DNA from: Phycisphaerales bacterium
GTDB lineage: Bacteria; Planctomycetota; Phycisphaerae; Phycisphaerales; UBA1924
Length of the DNA: 9,403 nt
Assembly: GCA_007124345.1 (NCBI GenBank)
Contig: SLFH01000232.1
Coordinates: 1-9,403, forward strand
Direction of reading: 5' to 3'
Below, piece after piece: positions 1 through 6,373 of the stretch. Position numbers and translations under genes: made by a program. Numbering within the stretch: position 1 is the first letter of the stretch; every line of letters starts with the position of its first letter. Below the pieces are notes generated by a model. That model saw only the letters and a list, made by a program, of their open reading frames with translations. It had not been told where the DNA came from and made no database searches.

Positions 1-239
1 AGATCTCCAAGGAAGGCTCGGCGATCAGCGGGATGTGCCAGGCGTTCTGCCGCGCCTTCAGCATCGCGCTGCAGTACGGGCTCTCGGTCGAAGACGCGGT
101 CGCCCGGTTCAAGGGGATGCGTTTCGAGCCCATGGGCCCGACCAACAACCCCGACATCCCCGAGGCCAGCTCCATCGTCGACTATGTCGCCCGATACCTC
201 GAGGTCGAGTTCGGTCGCGTCAACATCAACCGACGCTGA
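1..239 (+). CDS. nrdJ: Class II (B12-dependent) ribonucleotide reductase, C-terminal end (5' partial)
   Basis: Only the last 78 codons are present; the first whole codon starts at base 3 and the TGA stop is at 237-239. The visible protein reads ISKEGSAISG, then a helix ending in SIALQYGLS, then MRFEPMGPTNNPDI and SSIVDYVARYLEVEFG. This order matches the end of the catalytic barrel of adenosylcobalamin-dependent ribonucleotide reductases, where a KEGS-x-I-x-G turn, an SLALQYG helix, an RFEP turn and an SIVDY helix follow one another. The family reduces ribonucleotides to deoxyribonucleotides in the cytoplasm without needing oxygen. The catalytic cysteines and cobalamin site lie upstream of the window. 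The protein stops soon after the SIVDY helix (FGRVNINRR), so the C-terminal cysteine-rich tail found in many NrdJ proteins is absent here. The last 14 bases overlap the end of the convergent dehydrogenase gene. A split-gene form is possible but cannot be judged. Confidence 0.75.
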   Translation, partial: ISKEGSAISGMCQAFCRAFSIALQYGLSVEDAVARFKGMRFEPMGPTNNPDIPEASSIVDYVARYLEVEFGRVNINRR

Positions 240-1206
240 ACGGCGGCTTCCGCCCCTCCAGGATCGCCTCGGCGTTCTGCCCCACCATCGCCGTCATCTC
301 TTCGCGGTAGCGCCTCGCGGCCGAGCCGATGTGCGGCGTCAGCACCACATTCTCCAAGCCGATCAGGCCCGGGTGCACGACCGGCTCCTCCTCGAAGACA
401 TCCAGCCCCGCCCCCCACAATCTCCCCGCCTTGAGCGCCCCGACCAGCGCCGCCTCGTCGACCACCGGCCCGCGGGAGGTGTTGATCAGAATCGCATCGG
501 GCTTCATCAGGGCCAGACGCTCGGCGTTGATGAGGTGGCGGGTCTCGGGTGTCAGGGGCGTGTGGACGCTGACGACATCCGCCTCGGCCAGGCCTTCTTC
601 CAGTTCCACACGGCGGGCGCTCAAAGGCGCGAGCTCGAAGTCCCAGTGACGGGAGCGCGCCGTGTACAGCACACGCATCCCCCATCCCAAAGAACGCAGC
701 GCCGTCGCGAACCCGATCCGCCCGGCGCCGACGATCAAGAGCGTGCGCCCTGTCAGGTCCACGCCCAGGAACTCGGCCATGTTCAGCGGGCCGTCCGCGG
801 GGAACGCATCGCTCCGCGCGTAGCGGTCGGCGGGGATCAAGCGCCTCGCAACAGCCAGGATCAGCGTCCACGCGAGGTCGGCCGTGCCTTCGGTCACCGC
901 GTGCGGCGTGTTGGCGACCGCCACGCCCCGGCGCCGGCACAGCTCGACATCGATGTTGTCCACCCCCACCGCGAACTGGCAGACGCCCTTCAGCCCCGGG
1001 CCTGCGGCGTCGAGAAACTCGGCGTCGACCCGGTCGGTGAACATCGTCACCACGATCGACGCGCCGGCGATCCGCTCCAATACCCGCTCGCGGGGAGAGA
1101 ATTCCGCGGGCCCTCGCTCGACCTTCGCGCCGCGGACGCGGAGTTCGCCGGGTATCTTGCGGACGACGACGACGCGGGGCTCGCCGGAGGAAGTTGCCTG
1201 TGCCAT
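226..1206 (-). CDS. D-isomer-specific 2-hydroxyacid dehydrogenase (NAD(P)-dependent)
   Basis: The 326-residue protein has the full layout of the D-2-hydroxyacid dehydrogenase family (phosphoglycerate, glyoxylate/hydroxypyruvate and D-lactate dehydrogenases), which interconvert 2-keto and D-2-hydroxy acids in the cytoplasm. The N-terminal substrate half includes VGVDNID (81-86 region). The nucleotide-binding motif G-x-G-x-x-G is VGAGRIG (159-165). The catalytic triad is visible: Arg245 in NTSRGPVVDE, Glu274 in DVFEEEP and His292 in TPHIG. The Arg-Glu spacing equals that of E. coli SerA (R240, E269). No ACT-type regulatory domain follows, so it is the short form; length is typical. The substrate cannot be decided; a glyoxylate/hydroxypyruvate-type reductase is the default guess. 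The ATG at 1206 has no evident Shine-Dalgarno sequence, and no better in-frame start exists. Its 3' end overlaps the reductase stop by 14 bases, and it diverges from the EEP gene at 1245. Confidence 0.88.
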   Translation of the reverse strand: MAQATSSGEPRVVVVRKIPGELRVRGAKVERGPAEFSPRERVLERIAGASIVVTMFTDRVDAEFLDAAGPGLKGVCQFAVGVDNIDVELCRRRGVAVANTPHAVTEGTADLAWTLILAVARRLIPADRYARSDAFPADGPLNMAEFLGVDLTGRTLLIVGAGRIGFATALRSLGWGMRVLYTARSRHWDFELAPLSARRVELEEGLAEADVVSVHTPLTPETRHLINAERLALMKPDAILINTSRGPVVDEAALVGALKAGRLWGAGLDVFEEEPVVHPGLIGLENVVLTPHIGSAARRYREEMTAMVGQNAEAILEGRKPPFSVG

Positions 1207-1244
1207 GGCCGAGCGTATGGCCGCCCCCCGCCGCCGCGACGATC

Positions 1245-2021
1245 ATGCGCGTGATGACCTGGAACATCCTGCACGGGGGCGGGCCCGCGAGGCTGCCGGG
1301 CATCGCGCTGGCGATCCTCGACCACCGGCCCGACCTCGTCGTGCTCACCGAGTTCCGGCGTTCCTTGGGGGGCCAGCTCCGGGGCGTGCTCGCCGACCAC
1401 GGGCTGGAGCACCAGGTCTGCAGCGACCCCGATCCGGGCGTCAACGGCGTGCTCATCGCCTCCAGATGGCGGGCCGAGCCGATGCCGATCGAGGTCACCG
1501 GGCCTCGCGAACGCCTGATCGCCTGCCGCACCAGAGGGATCGCCGTCATCGGCGTGCACACGCCAGAACTAACCCGTCACACCGAATCTCGCCTGCTGTG
1601 GCGCGACCTGACCGAGGCGGCCCGGGCCCTGTCGGAACAAGACTGCCTGGTGATCGGGGATTTCAACGCCGAACGCTGGGGTGTGGATGGAACCGACAGG
1701 CGCCGGGCGCACCGCGGCGGCTCGCGTTTGATGGGCAGGCTGCAGAGCCTGGGCTACATCGACGCCTGGCGGGCGGTGCACCCGGGCGAAAAGGCCGCCT
1801 CGTGGGTGAGCTGGCGGGGCGAGGGATACAGGCTGGATCACGCGTTTTTGAGCCGTTCTCTCGGGGTATCGCTGCGTTCGTGCCGCTTCTCGGAGGGGGA
1901 GCTGAAGGACCGCCTGAGCGACCATGCGCCGCTGATTCTGGAGCTGTCAGAAGGCGAAAATCCTTCCGGGCAAGGGCCTCCCGGGCCCCCCGGGACAAAA
2001 AACCCTGCAAAAACAGTGTGA
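1245..2021 (+). CDS. Endonuclease/exonuclease/phosphatase (EEP) family protein, cytoplasmic
   Basis: The 258-residue protein carries the metal-dependent phosphodiesterase motifs of the EEP (DNase I-like/exonuclease III-like) superfamily in order: MTWNIL with Asn7, VLTEFR with Glu36, GVHTPE with His105, VIGDFNAE with Asp139 and Asn141, YRLDHAF near 195-201, and SDHAPL with Asp226 and His227. These are the expected metal and catalytic residues, so an active phosphoesterase is likely; the substrate (nucleic acid, phospholipid or phosphorylated sugar) cannot be read from sequence. No signal peptide is visible. I chose ATG 1245 because family members commonly begin right at the first beta strand (MRVMTWNI). 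A TTG at 1194 with GGAGG just upstream would add 17 residues and overlap the divergent dehydrogenase, which seems less likely. The last 25 residues (GENPSGQGPPGPPGTKNPAKTV region) lie outside the fold. Only 38 bases separate it from the divergent dehydrogenase. Confidence 0.85.
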   Translation: MRVMTWNILHGGGPARLPGIALAILDHRPDLVVLTEFRRSLGGQLRGVLADHGLEHQVCSDPDPGVNGVLIASRWRAEPMPIEVTGPRERLIACRTRGIAVIGVHTPELTRHTESRLLWRDLTEAARALSEQDCLVIGDFNAERWGVDGTDRRRAHRGGSRLMGRLQSLGYIDAWRAVHPGEKAASWVSWRGEGYRLDHAFLSRSLGVSLRSCRFSEGELKDRLSDHAPLILELSEGENPSGQGPPGPPGTKNPAKTV

Positions 2022-2048
2022 TTCTCTGGCCCTTGCGGCCGATACCCC

Positions 2049-2077
2049 TTGCGTCGCCGGCGTCGGGAGCGCAGAAT
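2049..2077 (+). promoter_or_regulatory. Weak sigma-70-like promoter candidate for the HU gene
   Basis: TTGCGT (2049-2054) and CAGAAT (2072-2077) are separated by 17 bases, matching 3 and 4 of 6 consensus positions. It lies about 90 bases before the HU start in a gap of 145 bases after the EEP stop. This is the best match I see there, but the match is weak and such hexamers arise by chance. Confidence 0.22.
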
Positions 2078-2119
2078 CCCGTCGATTTCAGGCAAAAACG
2101 CTTTTCGGGGCTCGGAGAT

Positions 2120-2136
2120 GGCGGGAGGATCCCGCC
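2120..2136 (+). promoter_or_regulatory. Stem-loop in the HU mRNA leader
   Basis: GGCGGGA (2120-2126) and TCCCGCC (2130-2136) form a perfect 7-bp stem with a GGA loop, 17 bases before the Shine-Dalgarno GGAG and 30 bases before the ATG. No T tract follows, so it is not a terminator. A role in translation control or mRNA stability of the HU protein is possible but is inference only. Confidence 0.4.
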
Positions 2137-2166
2137 GGAGACCGCGACCCCACGGAGTTGACAGTG

Positions 2167-2571
2167 ATGGCAAAGAAGACCGCCAAACGCACCTCGAAGA
2201 AGAAGACCGTCCGCAAGACCTCGACCCGCGCCGCCGCCTCGGCCCCGTCGGTCAAGATCGGCAAGGCCGAGAAGCCCCGCACCAAGAGCGAGATCTTCGG
2301 CCTGCTCGCAGAGGGCGCCGGCATCAGCAAGCGGGAGGTCGCCTCCGTTTTCGACACCATGGCCGAGATCTGCAAGAAGGATCTCTCCAAGACCGGCCCG
2401 GGCGCCGTGAACTTCGGCGGGATGATGAAGGTCACCGTCCAGCGCAAGCCCGCCACCAAGGCTCGCAAGGGGATCAATCCCTTCACCGGCGAGGAGACCG
2501 TCTTCAAGGCCAAGCCGGCACGCAATGTCGTCAAGGTCCGCCCCATGAAGGCGATCAAGGACCTCGTCTGA
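2167..2571 (+). CDS. HU-family (histone-like) DNA-binding protein with basic N-terminal tail
   Basis: The 134-residue protein is a nucleoid-associated protein of the HU/IHF family. Residues 1-38 form a Lys/Arg/Ala/Thr-rich, low-complexity tail (MAKKTAKRTSKKKTVRK onward). The HU fold follows from about 39: helices TKSEIFGLLAEGAGISKREVASVFDTMAEICKKDL (40-73), then the beta sheet and DNA-binding arm with RKGINPFTGEE (100-110), where the Pro of the NP-x-TGE turn is the residue that intercalates into DNA in this family, and a final VRPMKAIKDLV helix. HU alone is about 90 residues, so the tail is the extra part; basic tails of this kind are reported for HU-like proteins of planctomycetes and actinobacteria. 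ATG 2167 is preceded by GGAG (2154-2157) at 9 bases; upstream in-frame TTG 2158 and GTG 2164 are too close to it. It appears monocistronic, ending in the terminator at 2636. Confidence 0.92.
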   Translation: MAKKTAKRTSKKKTVRKTSTRAAASAPSVKIGKAEKPRTKSEIFGLLAEGAGISKREVASVFDTMAEICKKDLSKTGPGAVNFGGMMKVTVQRKPATKARKGINPFTGEETVFKAKPARNVVKVRPMKAIKDLV

Positions 2572-2635
2572 CCCAATGATTGCACTGGGCCGGCCCCGAC
2601 CGGGCCGACCCGAACCATCAACATCGCATCAACGA

Positions 2636-2671
2636 CCACGCCCCGGCGCATCCCGCCGGGGCGTGGCTTTT
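2636..2671 (+). terminator. Rho-independent terminator of the HU gene
   Basis: A perfect 13-bp GC-rich stem (2636-2648 with 2654-2666) with a 5-base loop is followed by CTTTTCGTT. It is 64 bases after the HU stop and 30 bases before the convergent peptidase stop, so it separates the two units. The T tract favours the plus strand; the minus side lacks a T run. Confidence 0.85.
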
Positions 2672-2700
2672 CGTTGTCTCGGTCGCCGCGCGAGGGCGGC

Positions 2701-4896
2701 TCAAACACCCGGCGTCGAGCTCCGCTCGATCATCCGGTTGAGCCTGACAAGCTCGCGCCAGAACGTCTCGCCGTCGCCCGCGTCCAGCGCGTCGCGAAGC
2801 GACGGGAGCGGCACATTGCCGTAGCCCGTGTTCGGGTTCGTCGAGATCAGGAAGTTCTTGTACCACTCGCGCCCGGCCAGGCCCTCGTCGTCGATGAAGG
2901 ACCGCGCCCGCTCGATGGTGTCGCGGTTGAACGCGGCGATGCCGCGAGACTCCGTCTTCAGCATCCGCTCAATCCGCTCGTCCTCCATCCAGCGGATGAC
3001 ATGCCCGACATCGTCGTGCTCGCCGAGCATGCGGACCGCGACCCACGCCCTGAGCTGTTCCCGATCGGGCGCCGTGCCGTCGGACGCGCCGGTCCCGTCG
3101 GAGATGACCCCGCGCTCGATCGCCAGGCGCGTGAGCCTGTCCGCCTCCCGTCCGGCCGCGACGCCGTCGCGTGCCGGCGAGAGCGGGACGAAACGGAGGT
3201 TCGCCAAGCGTGCGACGGTTGCGTTAGTCATCCGCGTCACCATGAGCGCCGACTCGTAATCCTCCCCGACGATCTGCCGGTACCAGGTCAGTGTGTCGGC
3301 GTTGGAGTGGTAGCTCACGCCGTCGGTCGGGCCCGCGCCGAACCCCGCCGAGGGGACGCCCGCGTGGAACCAGAACGGCACATGGTCCGACCCGCCCCCG
3401 AGGTCGCCGATCCGCGGCTCGTCGTCGAACACCGCGTCGGCGCCACGCTCCATCCAGTCCTCGTACACCGTCTTGTCCGGGTTTCCGGCCGTCGGCACGA
3501 CCGTCGAGGCGTGCGCGATCGCGCGGCGGAGCGAGGGCGATGAAGACGCCCGGAACCGCGGCCCCATCGCCGACATGTCAAGGTTGATGTACGCGATGCA
3601 GTTATCCCGCAGCCCCTGTCCCATCCGCTCCTCGACCCACTCGGTCGAGCCGATCAAGCCGTACTCCTCGGCGCCCCACGCGGCAAAGACGATCGAGCGA
3701 GCCGGACGCATCCCGCGCTCGGCGAGCTCGGAGAATGTCCGCGCCGCTTCGAGGATGCAGATCGTCCCCGCGAGCGGGTCGCCCGCGCCGTGCCCCCAGG
3801 CGTCGTGGTGCCCGCCGACGACGATGAACCGATCCGGCTCGTGCGACCCCTTGAGCGTCGCGATCACATTCTCCTGGCGCCGGATCTCGGCCCGCTGCTC
3901 GACCATCACGCGCACGCGGAGCTCGTCGCCACCGGTCACGCGGTACGCCAGGGGCAGCCCGCCCTGCCACCCCGAGGGCACGCCCGGGCCCGTCATCCTT
4001 TTCAGGATCTCGTGCGCCGCGTCGTACCCGATCGGCTGCACCGGGATCCGCGGAAGGTCCAAGTCGTCGGGGTCGAGCCGCTCGACATCCTCGCCGGCGT
4101 AGTACCCGGGCGTGAGCGCATCGCCCGCCCAGGGCAGCGTCTTGAGCGAGCCGCTCTGGATGTACCACCCAGCCGCCCAGCCGCCCTCGGGATAGACGAG
4201 CCCCCGCATGTACCCCGAGTCCATCGGATCGGTGTAGAGGATGAGCCCTGCGGCGCCGGCGGCTTCGGCGAACTTCGCCTTGTGCCCCCGGTACCCGCGC
4301 CCGTATCGGGCGATCACGATCGCGCCCTCGACATCCACGCCGAGCTCCTGCAGCTTCTCGAAATCCTCGATCGTCCCGTAGTTGGCGTAGACCACCCGCC
4401 CGGCCACATCCCCCGAGCCCGACCACGCGTTCCAACCGATGTCGAGTTCCGGGTGCGCCGTGTCCGGGTCTTCATCGATCGCCGGCTCGGTGACGGCGAG
4501 CGAGAGCCGGTCGGGCGAGAGAATCTCGACCGCCGCGTCCACCGGCTCGGGCAGGTACGCCCAGAACGGGTGACGCTCGACCTTGAGGCCCATCGACTCG
4601 AAGATCTCGACCAGCCTGTCGACGACCTGCTCATCCCCCGGCGTTCCGGCCCGGTGCGGACGCTCGGCGAGCAGGTCGTGCCACCGACGCAGACGCTCGG
4701 GGTCGGGGATCTCCACCAGCAGCCGATCGATCTCGTCCTTGTCCAGGTTCCGGTGGTACCCGTACCCCCAGTGCGGCATCTCGATCACCGGCGCCCGTGA
4801 CGCCCCTTCGGGCGACGACCCGAAGACCGCGACGGACAACGGGAGACAGGCCGCCATAGCGGCCAGACAGATCTTTGTTTTGGTCCTGCTCAGCAT
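2701..4896 (-). CDS. Exported M28 zinc metallopeptidase, glutamate carboxypeptidase II-like (PA + M28 + dimerisation domains)
   Basis: The 731-residue protein is built like glutamate carboxypeptidase II/transferrin receptor relatives (family M28B, about 750 residues). Residues 1-26 look like a signal peptide (RTKTK, then hydrophobic ICLAAMAACLPLSVAVFG). Residues 66-115 (IPDPERLRRW...RPHRAGT) start the catalytic domain. Residues about 155-315 form a protease-associated insert (GRVVYANYG, GAIVIARYGRGYRGHKAKFAEAAGAAGLILYTD). The di-zinc site follows: His363 in GGHHDAW, Asp373 in GAGDP, catalytic base Glu410 and ligand Glu411 in WGAEEYG, Asp440 in INLD, and His530 in SYHSNADT. The H-D and H-E spacings (10 and 48) equal those of human GCPII. 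The C-terminal 575-731 fits the helical dimerisation domain. It should remove residues from peptides in the periplasm or outside the cell. ATG 4896 is chosen because it directly precedes the signal peptide; the open frame running further upstream overlaps psuG. No Shine-Dalgarno is visible. A lipoprotein (Cys17 after MAA) is a weaker alternative. Confidence 0.9.
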   Translation of the reverse strand: MLSRTKTKICLAAMAACLPLSVAVFGSSPEGASRAPVIEMPHWGYGYHRNLDKDEIDRLLVEIPDPERLRRWHDLLAERPHRAGTPGDEQVVDRLVEIFESMGLKVERHPFWAYLPEPVDAAVEILSPDRLSLAVTEPAIDEDPDTAHPELDIGWNAWSGSGDVAGRVVYANYGTIEDFEKLQELGVDVEGAIVIARYGRGYRGHKAKFAEAAGAAGLILYTDPMDSGYMRGLVYPEGGWAAGWYIQSGSLKTLPWAGDALTPGYYAGEDVERLDPDDLDLPRIPVQPIGYDAAHEILKRMTGPGVPSGWQGGLPLAYRVTGGDELRVRVMVEQRAEIRRQENVIATLKGSHEPDRFIVVGGHHDAWGHGAGDPLAGTICILEAARTFSELAERGMRPARSIVFAAWGAEEYGLIGSTEWVEERMGQGLRDNCIAYINLDMSAMGPRFRASSSPSLRRAIAHASTVVPTAGNPDKTVYEDWMERGADAVFDDEPRIGDLGGGSDHVPFWFHAGVPSAGFGAGPTDGVSYHSNADTLTWYRQIVGEDYESALMVTRMTNATVARLANLRFVPLSPARDGVAAGREADRLTRLAIERGVISDGTGASDGTAPDREQLRAWVAVRMLGEHDDVGHVIRWMEDERIERMLKTESRGIAAFNRDTIERARSFIDDEGLAGREWYKNFLISTNPNTGYGNVPLPSLRDALDAGDGETFWRELVRLNRMIERSSTPGV

Positions 4897-4907
4897 CGGC
4901 GCATTAT
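4880..4907 (+). promoter_or_regulatory. Candidate promoter for psuG
   Basis: TTGGTC (4880-4885) and CATTAT (4902-4907) are spaced 16 bases apart, matching 3 and 4 of 6 consensus positions. Transcription would start near 4914, leaving about 32 bases of leader before the TTG start with its Shine-Dalgarno. The AT-rich stretch stands out in GC-rich surroundings. Confidence 0.3.
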
Positions 4908-4908
4908 G
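4903..4908 (-). promoter_or_regulatory. Candidate -10 element for the M28 peptidase gene
   Basis: Read on the minus strand this is CATAAT, 5 of 6 matches to TATAAT. It ends 6 bases before the peptidase ATG at 4896, so transcription would begin at or very near the start codon and give a leaderless mRNA. That agrees with the absence of a Shine-Dalgarno sequence. No good -35 is seen at 17-18 bases (GTGCAG/CGTGCA). Confidence 0.25.
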
Positions 4909-4931
4909 CTCTGATGCCCGCGACGCTGCAC

Positions 4932-4937
4932 GAAGGA
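4932..4937 (+). promoter_or_regulatory. Ribosome binding site fixing the TTG start of psuG
   Basis: GAAGGA sits 8 bases before TTG 4946. There is no in-frame ATG in the neighbourhood, and this site together with the family length makes TTG 4946 the start. Confidence 0.7.
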
Positions 4938-4945
4938 CCGAACGC

Positions 4946-5890
4946 TTGCTCAACAACCCGTTCACCAGCCTGCTCAACAACCGCGCCGAAGACAGCCCAG
5001 CCTCGCATGTGGCGCTCGAGACCACCCTGCTGCTGCACGGCGTCCCCCGTGCCCGGTCCGCCTCGCTCGCCGCCTCACTCGACGAGATCATCAGGGCCGA
5101 GCGGGTCCGCCCCGCGATCGTCGGCGTGGTGCGGGGCGTGCCGACCGTCGGCGTCACCAGGGCCGAGCTCGCCGACCTGCTCGACGAACCGAACATCCCC
5201 AAGGCCAACACCTCGAACCTCGGCCTGCTGATCCACAGGGGCTCCAGCGCCGCGACGACCGTCAGCACCACGATGGAGCTCGCCTCACTCGCGGGGCTCC
5301 GCGTCTTCGCCACCGGAGGGATCGGGGGCGTGCACCGAGGCTACGGACGCAAACTCGACATCTCCGCCGACCTCGTCGCCCTCGCACGCTTTCCCGTCGC
5401 GGTCGTCACCAGCGGCGTCAAATCCCTGCTCGATGTCGTCTCGACCCGCGAGGCCCTCGAAACCCTCGGCGTCCCCGTCGTCGGTTTCCGGACCGATGCC
5501 TTCCCCGCCTTCTACCTCCGCGAGAGCGACGCGAGCGTCGACGCCCGCTTCGACGATGTCCGCGCTCTGGCCCGCTTTGTCCGCTTCGAACTCGAACGCA
5601 CGGGCCGCGGCGTCGTCGTCGCCAACCCGATCCCCGAGGCCGACGCGATCGAGCCGGGGTTGTTCGATGCGTGGCTGCGGGAAGCCGAATCCCGCGTCGC
5701 GTCTTCGATCAACTCGGGGCGGGATGTCACCCCGTCGCTGCTCGCGGCGCTGCACGAGCTCTCCGGAGGCGCCACGCTGAGGGCCAACATCGCCCTGGTC
5801 GAGGCCAACGCCGCCCTCGCCGGCGCCCTCTGCCGCGAGATGCTGCTCGTCGAGCCCGGCGCCCGTCTTCCAGACGAGCAGGACGGCTAG
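4946..5890 (+). CDS. psuG: Pseudouridine-5'-phosphate glycosidase
   Basis: The 314-residue enzyme splits pseudouridine 5'-phosphate into uracil and ribose 5-phosphate in the cytoplasm (the reaction is reversible), part of pseudouridine salvage from RNA turnover. Family motifs run without a break: ALETTLLLHGVP (23-34), PAIVGVVRGVPTVGV (56-70), IPKANTSNLG (84-93), ATTVSTTMELASLAGLRVFATGGIGGVHRG (103-132), KLDISADL (136-143), VVTSGVKSLLD (153-163), VPVVGFRTDAFPAFY (176-190) and VVVANPIPEADAI (223-235). Residues matching those used by E. coli PsuG are present: Glu25, Lys86, Asp142 and Lys159; spacings K-D 56 and D-K 17 equal those of E. coli (K93, D149, K166). Length is normal for the family. The start is TTG 4946 with GAAGGA 8 bases upstream. 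The usual partner, the PfkB-type kinase PsuK, is not next to it. An unknown small gene follows after 42 bases, probably in the same transcript. Confidence 0.94.
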   Translation: MLNNPFTSLLNNRAEDSPASHVALETTLLLHGVPRARSASLAASLDEIIRAERVRPAIVGVVRGVPTVGVTRAELADLLDEPNIPKANTSNLGLLIHRGSSAATTVSTTMELASLAGLRVFATGGIGGVHRGYGRKLDISADLVALARFPVAVVTSGVKSLLDVVSTREALETLGVPVVGFRTDAFPAFYLRESDASVDARFDDVRALARFVRFELERTGRGVVVANPIPEADAIEPGLFDAWLREAESRVASSINSGRDVTPSLLAALHELSGGATLRANIALVEANAALAGALCREMLLVEPGARLPDEQDG

Positions 5891-5932
5891 CGGCCTCCCC
5901 TCTACGCTTGCTCCCCGGAGGTGCAGATTCTG

Positions 5933-6373
5933 ATGGCGGTGGTGCTCCGCAACAATCACGGGCAGTTCACGATCAACAACGCAGGTTGGGTGACGCTGCT
6001 GCGCCTCGCCTGGGACTACGGCTGGCGCCCCGCAGGCACCACCCCGCCCGAGCACTGGATCGCCCCGGACGACGCCGCAAAGGCATGGTCCTGGAACAAC
6101 GCCGACTATGTGACCGGTCGGGGCCAGCGTGTCAGCGCCAGCGACGCTCGCCTCCTCGCAGAGGCCCTCGAGGCCATCCTCGACGACCTGCCCAACCACG
6201 ACCCCGACGCGACCAGCGGCATCCGCGTGTACCAGGCCCCGGGCTTCCCCACCGTCCTCTACATCGCCGAGGACCGCCAGATGACGGCCTTCGAACGCCT
6301 CGGCGGGCGGAACAAGCAGGGCTTCGCCGAGTTCCTCGCCTTCTGCCGCGGCGGGTCGTTCACGATCTGGTAG
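5933..6373 (+). CDS. Conserved-looking protein of unknown function, 146 residues
   Basis: I do not recognise a named family. The protein starts MAVVLRNNHGQFTINNAGW and has no signal peptide or membrane segment. It is rich in Trp and aromatic residues (W19, W27, W31, W42, W52, W54, W146). A block at 56-82 (NADYVTGRGQRVSASDARLLAEALEAI) reads as a short strand-turn followed by a helix, and the end is FAEFLAFCRGGSFTIW (131-146). The pattern resembles small uncharacterised proteins seen in many bacteria with a GQ-V-s-xx-DA-xx-LA-x-AL helix, but I cannot name a domain. ATG 5933 is preferred because GGAGG (5917-5921) lies 11 bases upstream; the in-frame GTG 5921 overlaps that site. It starts 42 bases after psuG with no terminator between, so the two are probably co-transcribed. 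Codon use is like its neighbours, so it is very likely a real gene. Confidence 0.78.
   Translation: MAVVLRNNHGQFTINNAGWVTLLRLAWDYGWRPAGTTPPEHWIAPDDAAKAWSWNNADYVTGRGQRVSASDARLLAEALEAILDDLPNHDPDATSGIRVYQAPGFPTVLYIAEDRQMTAFERLGGRNKQGFAEFLAFCRGGSFTIW

Noticed and set aside
1186..1196. GGAGG followed by TTG as an earlier start of the first EEP gene
   Set aside because: Spacing is only 3 bases, the added residues are Pro-rich with no family support, and it lies inside the divergent dehydrogenase coding region.
182..1561. Long minus-strand open frame covering the dehydrogenase and part of the EEP gene
   Set aside because: Its translation is Arg/Gly/Pro-rich with no motif, while the dehydrogenase frame in the same DNA has all catalytic residues. 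Long empty frames are common in GC-rich DNA.
1979..1995. Perfect 7-bp hairpin TCCCGGG/CCCGGGA near the end of the first EEP gene, followed by a run of A
   Set aside because: It is inside coding sequence (PGPPG), and the A run is on the wrong side for a plus-strand terminator; on the minus strand the T run precedes the stem.
2158..2163. Exact TTGACA, a consensus -35 hexamer
   Set aside because: It lies between the Shine-Dalgarno and the ATG of the HU gene, and no -10 could serve a gene from there; coincidence.
4583..4945. Upstream extension of the psuG frame
   Set aside because: It is antisense to the peptidase signal-peptide region, has no family similarity, and TTG 4946 with its ribosome site gives the normal PsuG length.
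4897..5313. N-terminal extension of the M28 peptidase frame
   Set aside because: The extra 139 residues are low-complexity, antisense to psuG, and would bury the signal peptide that begins at Met 4896.
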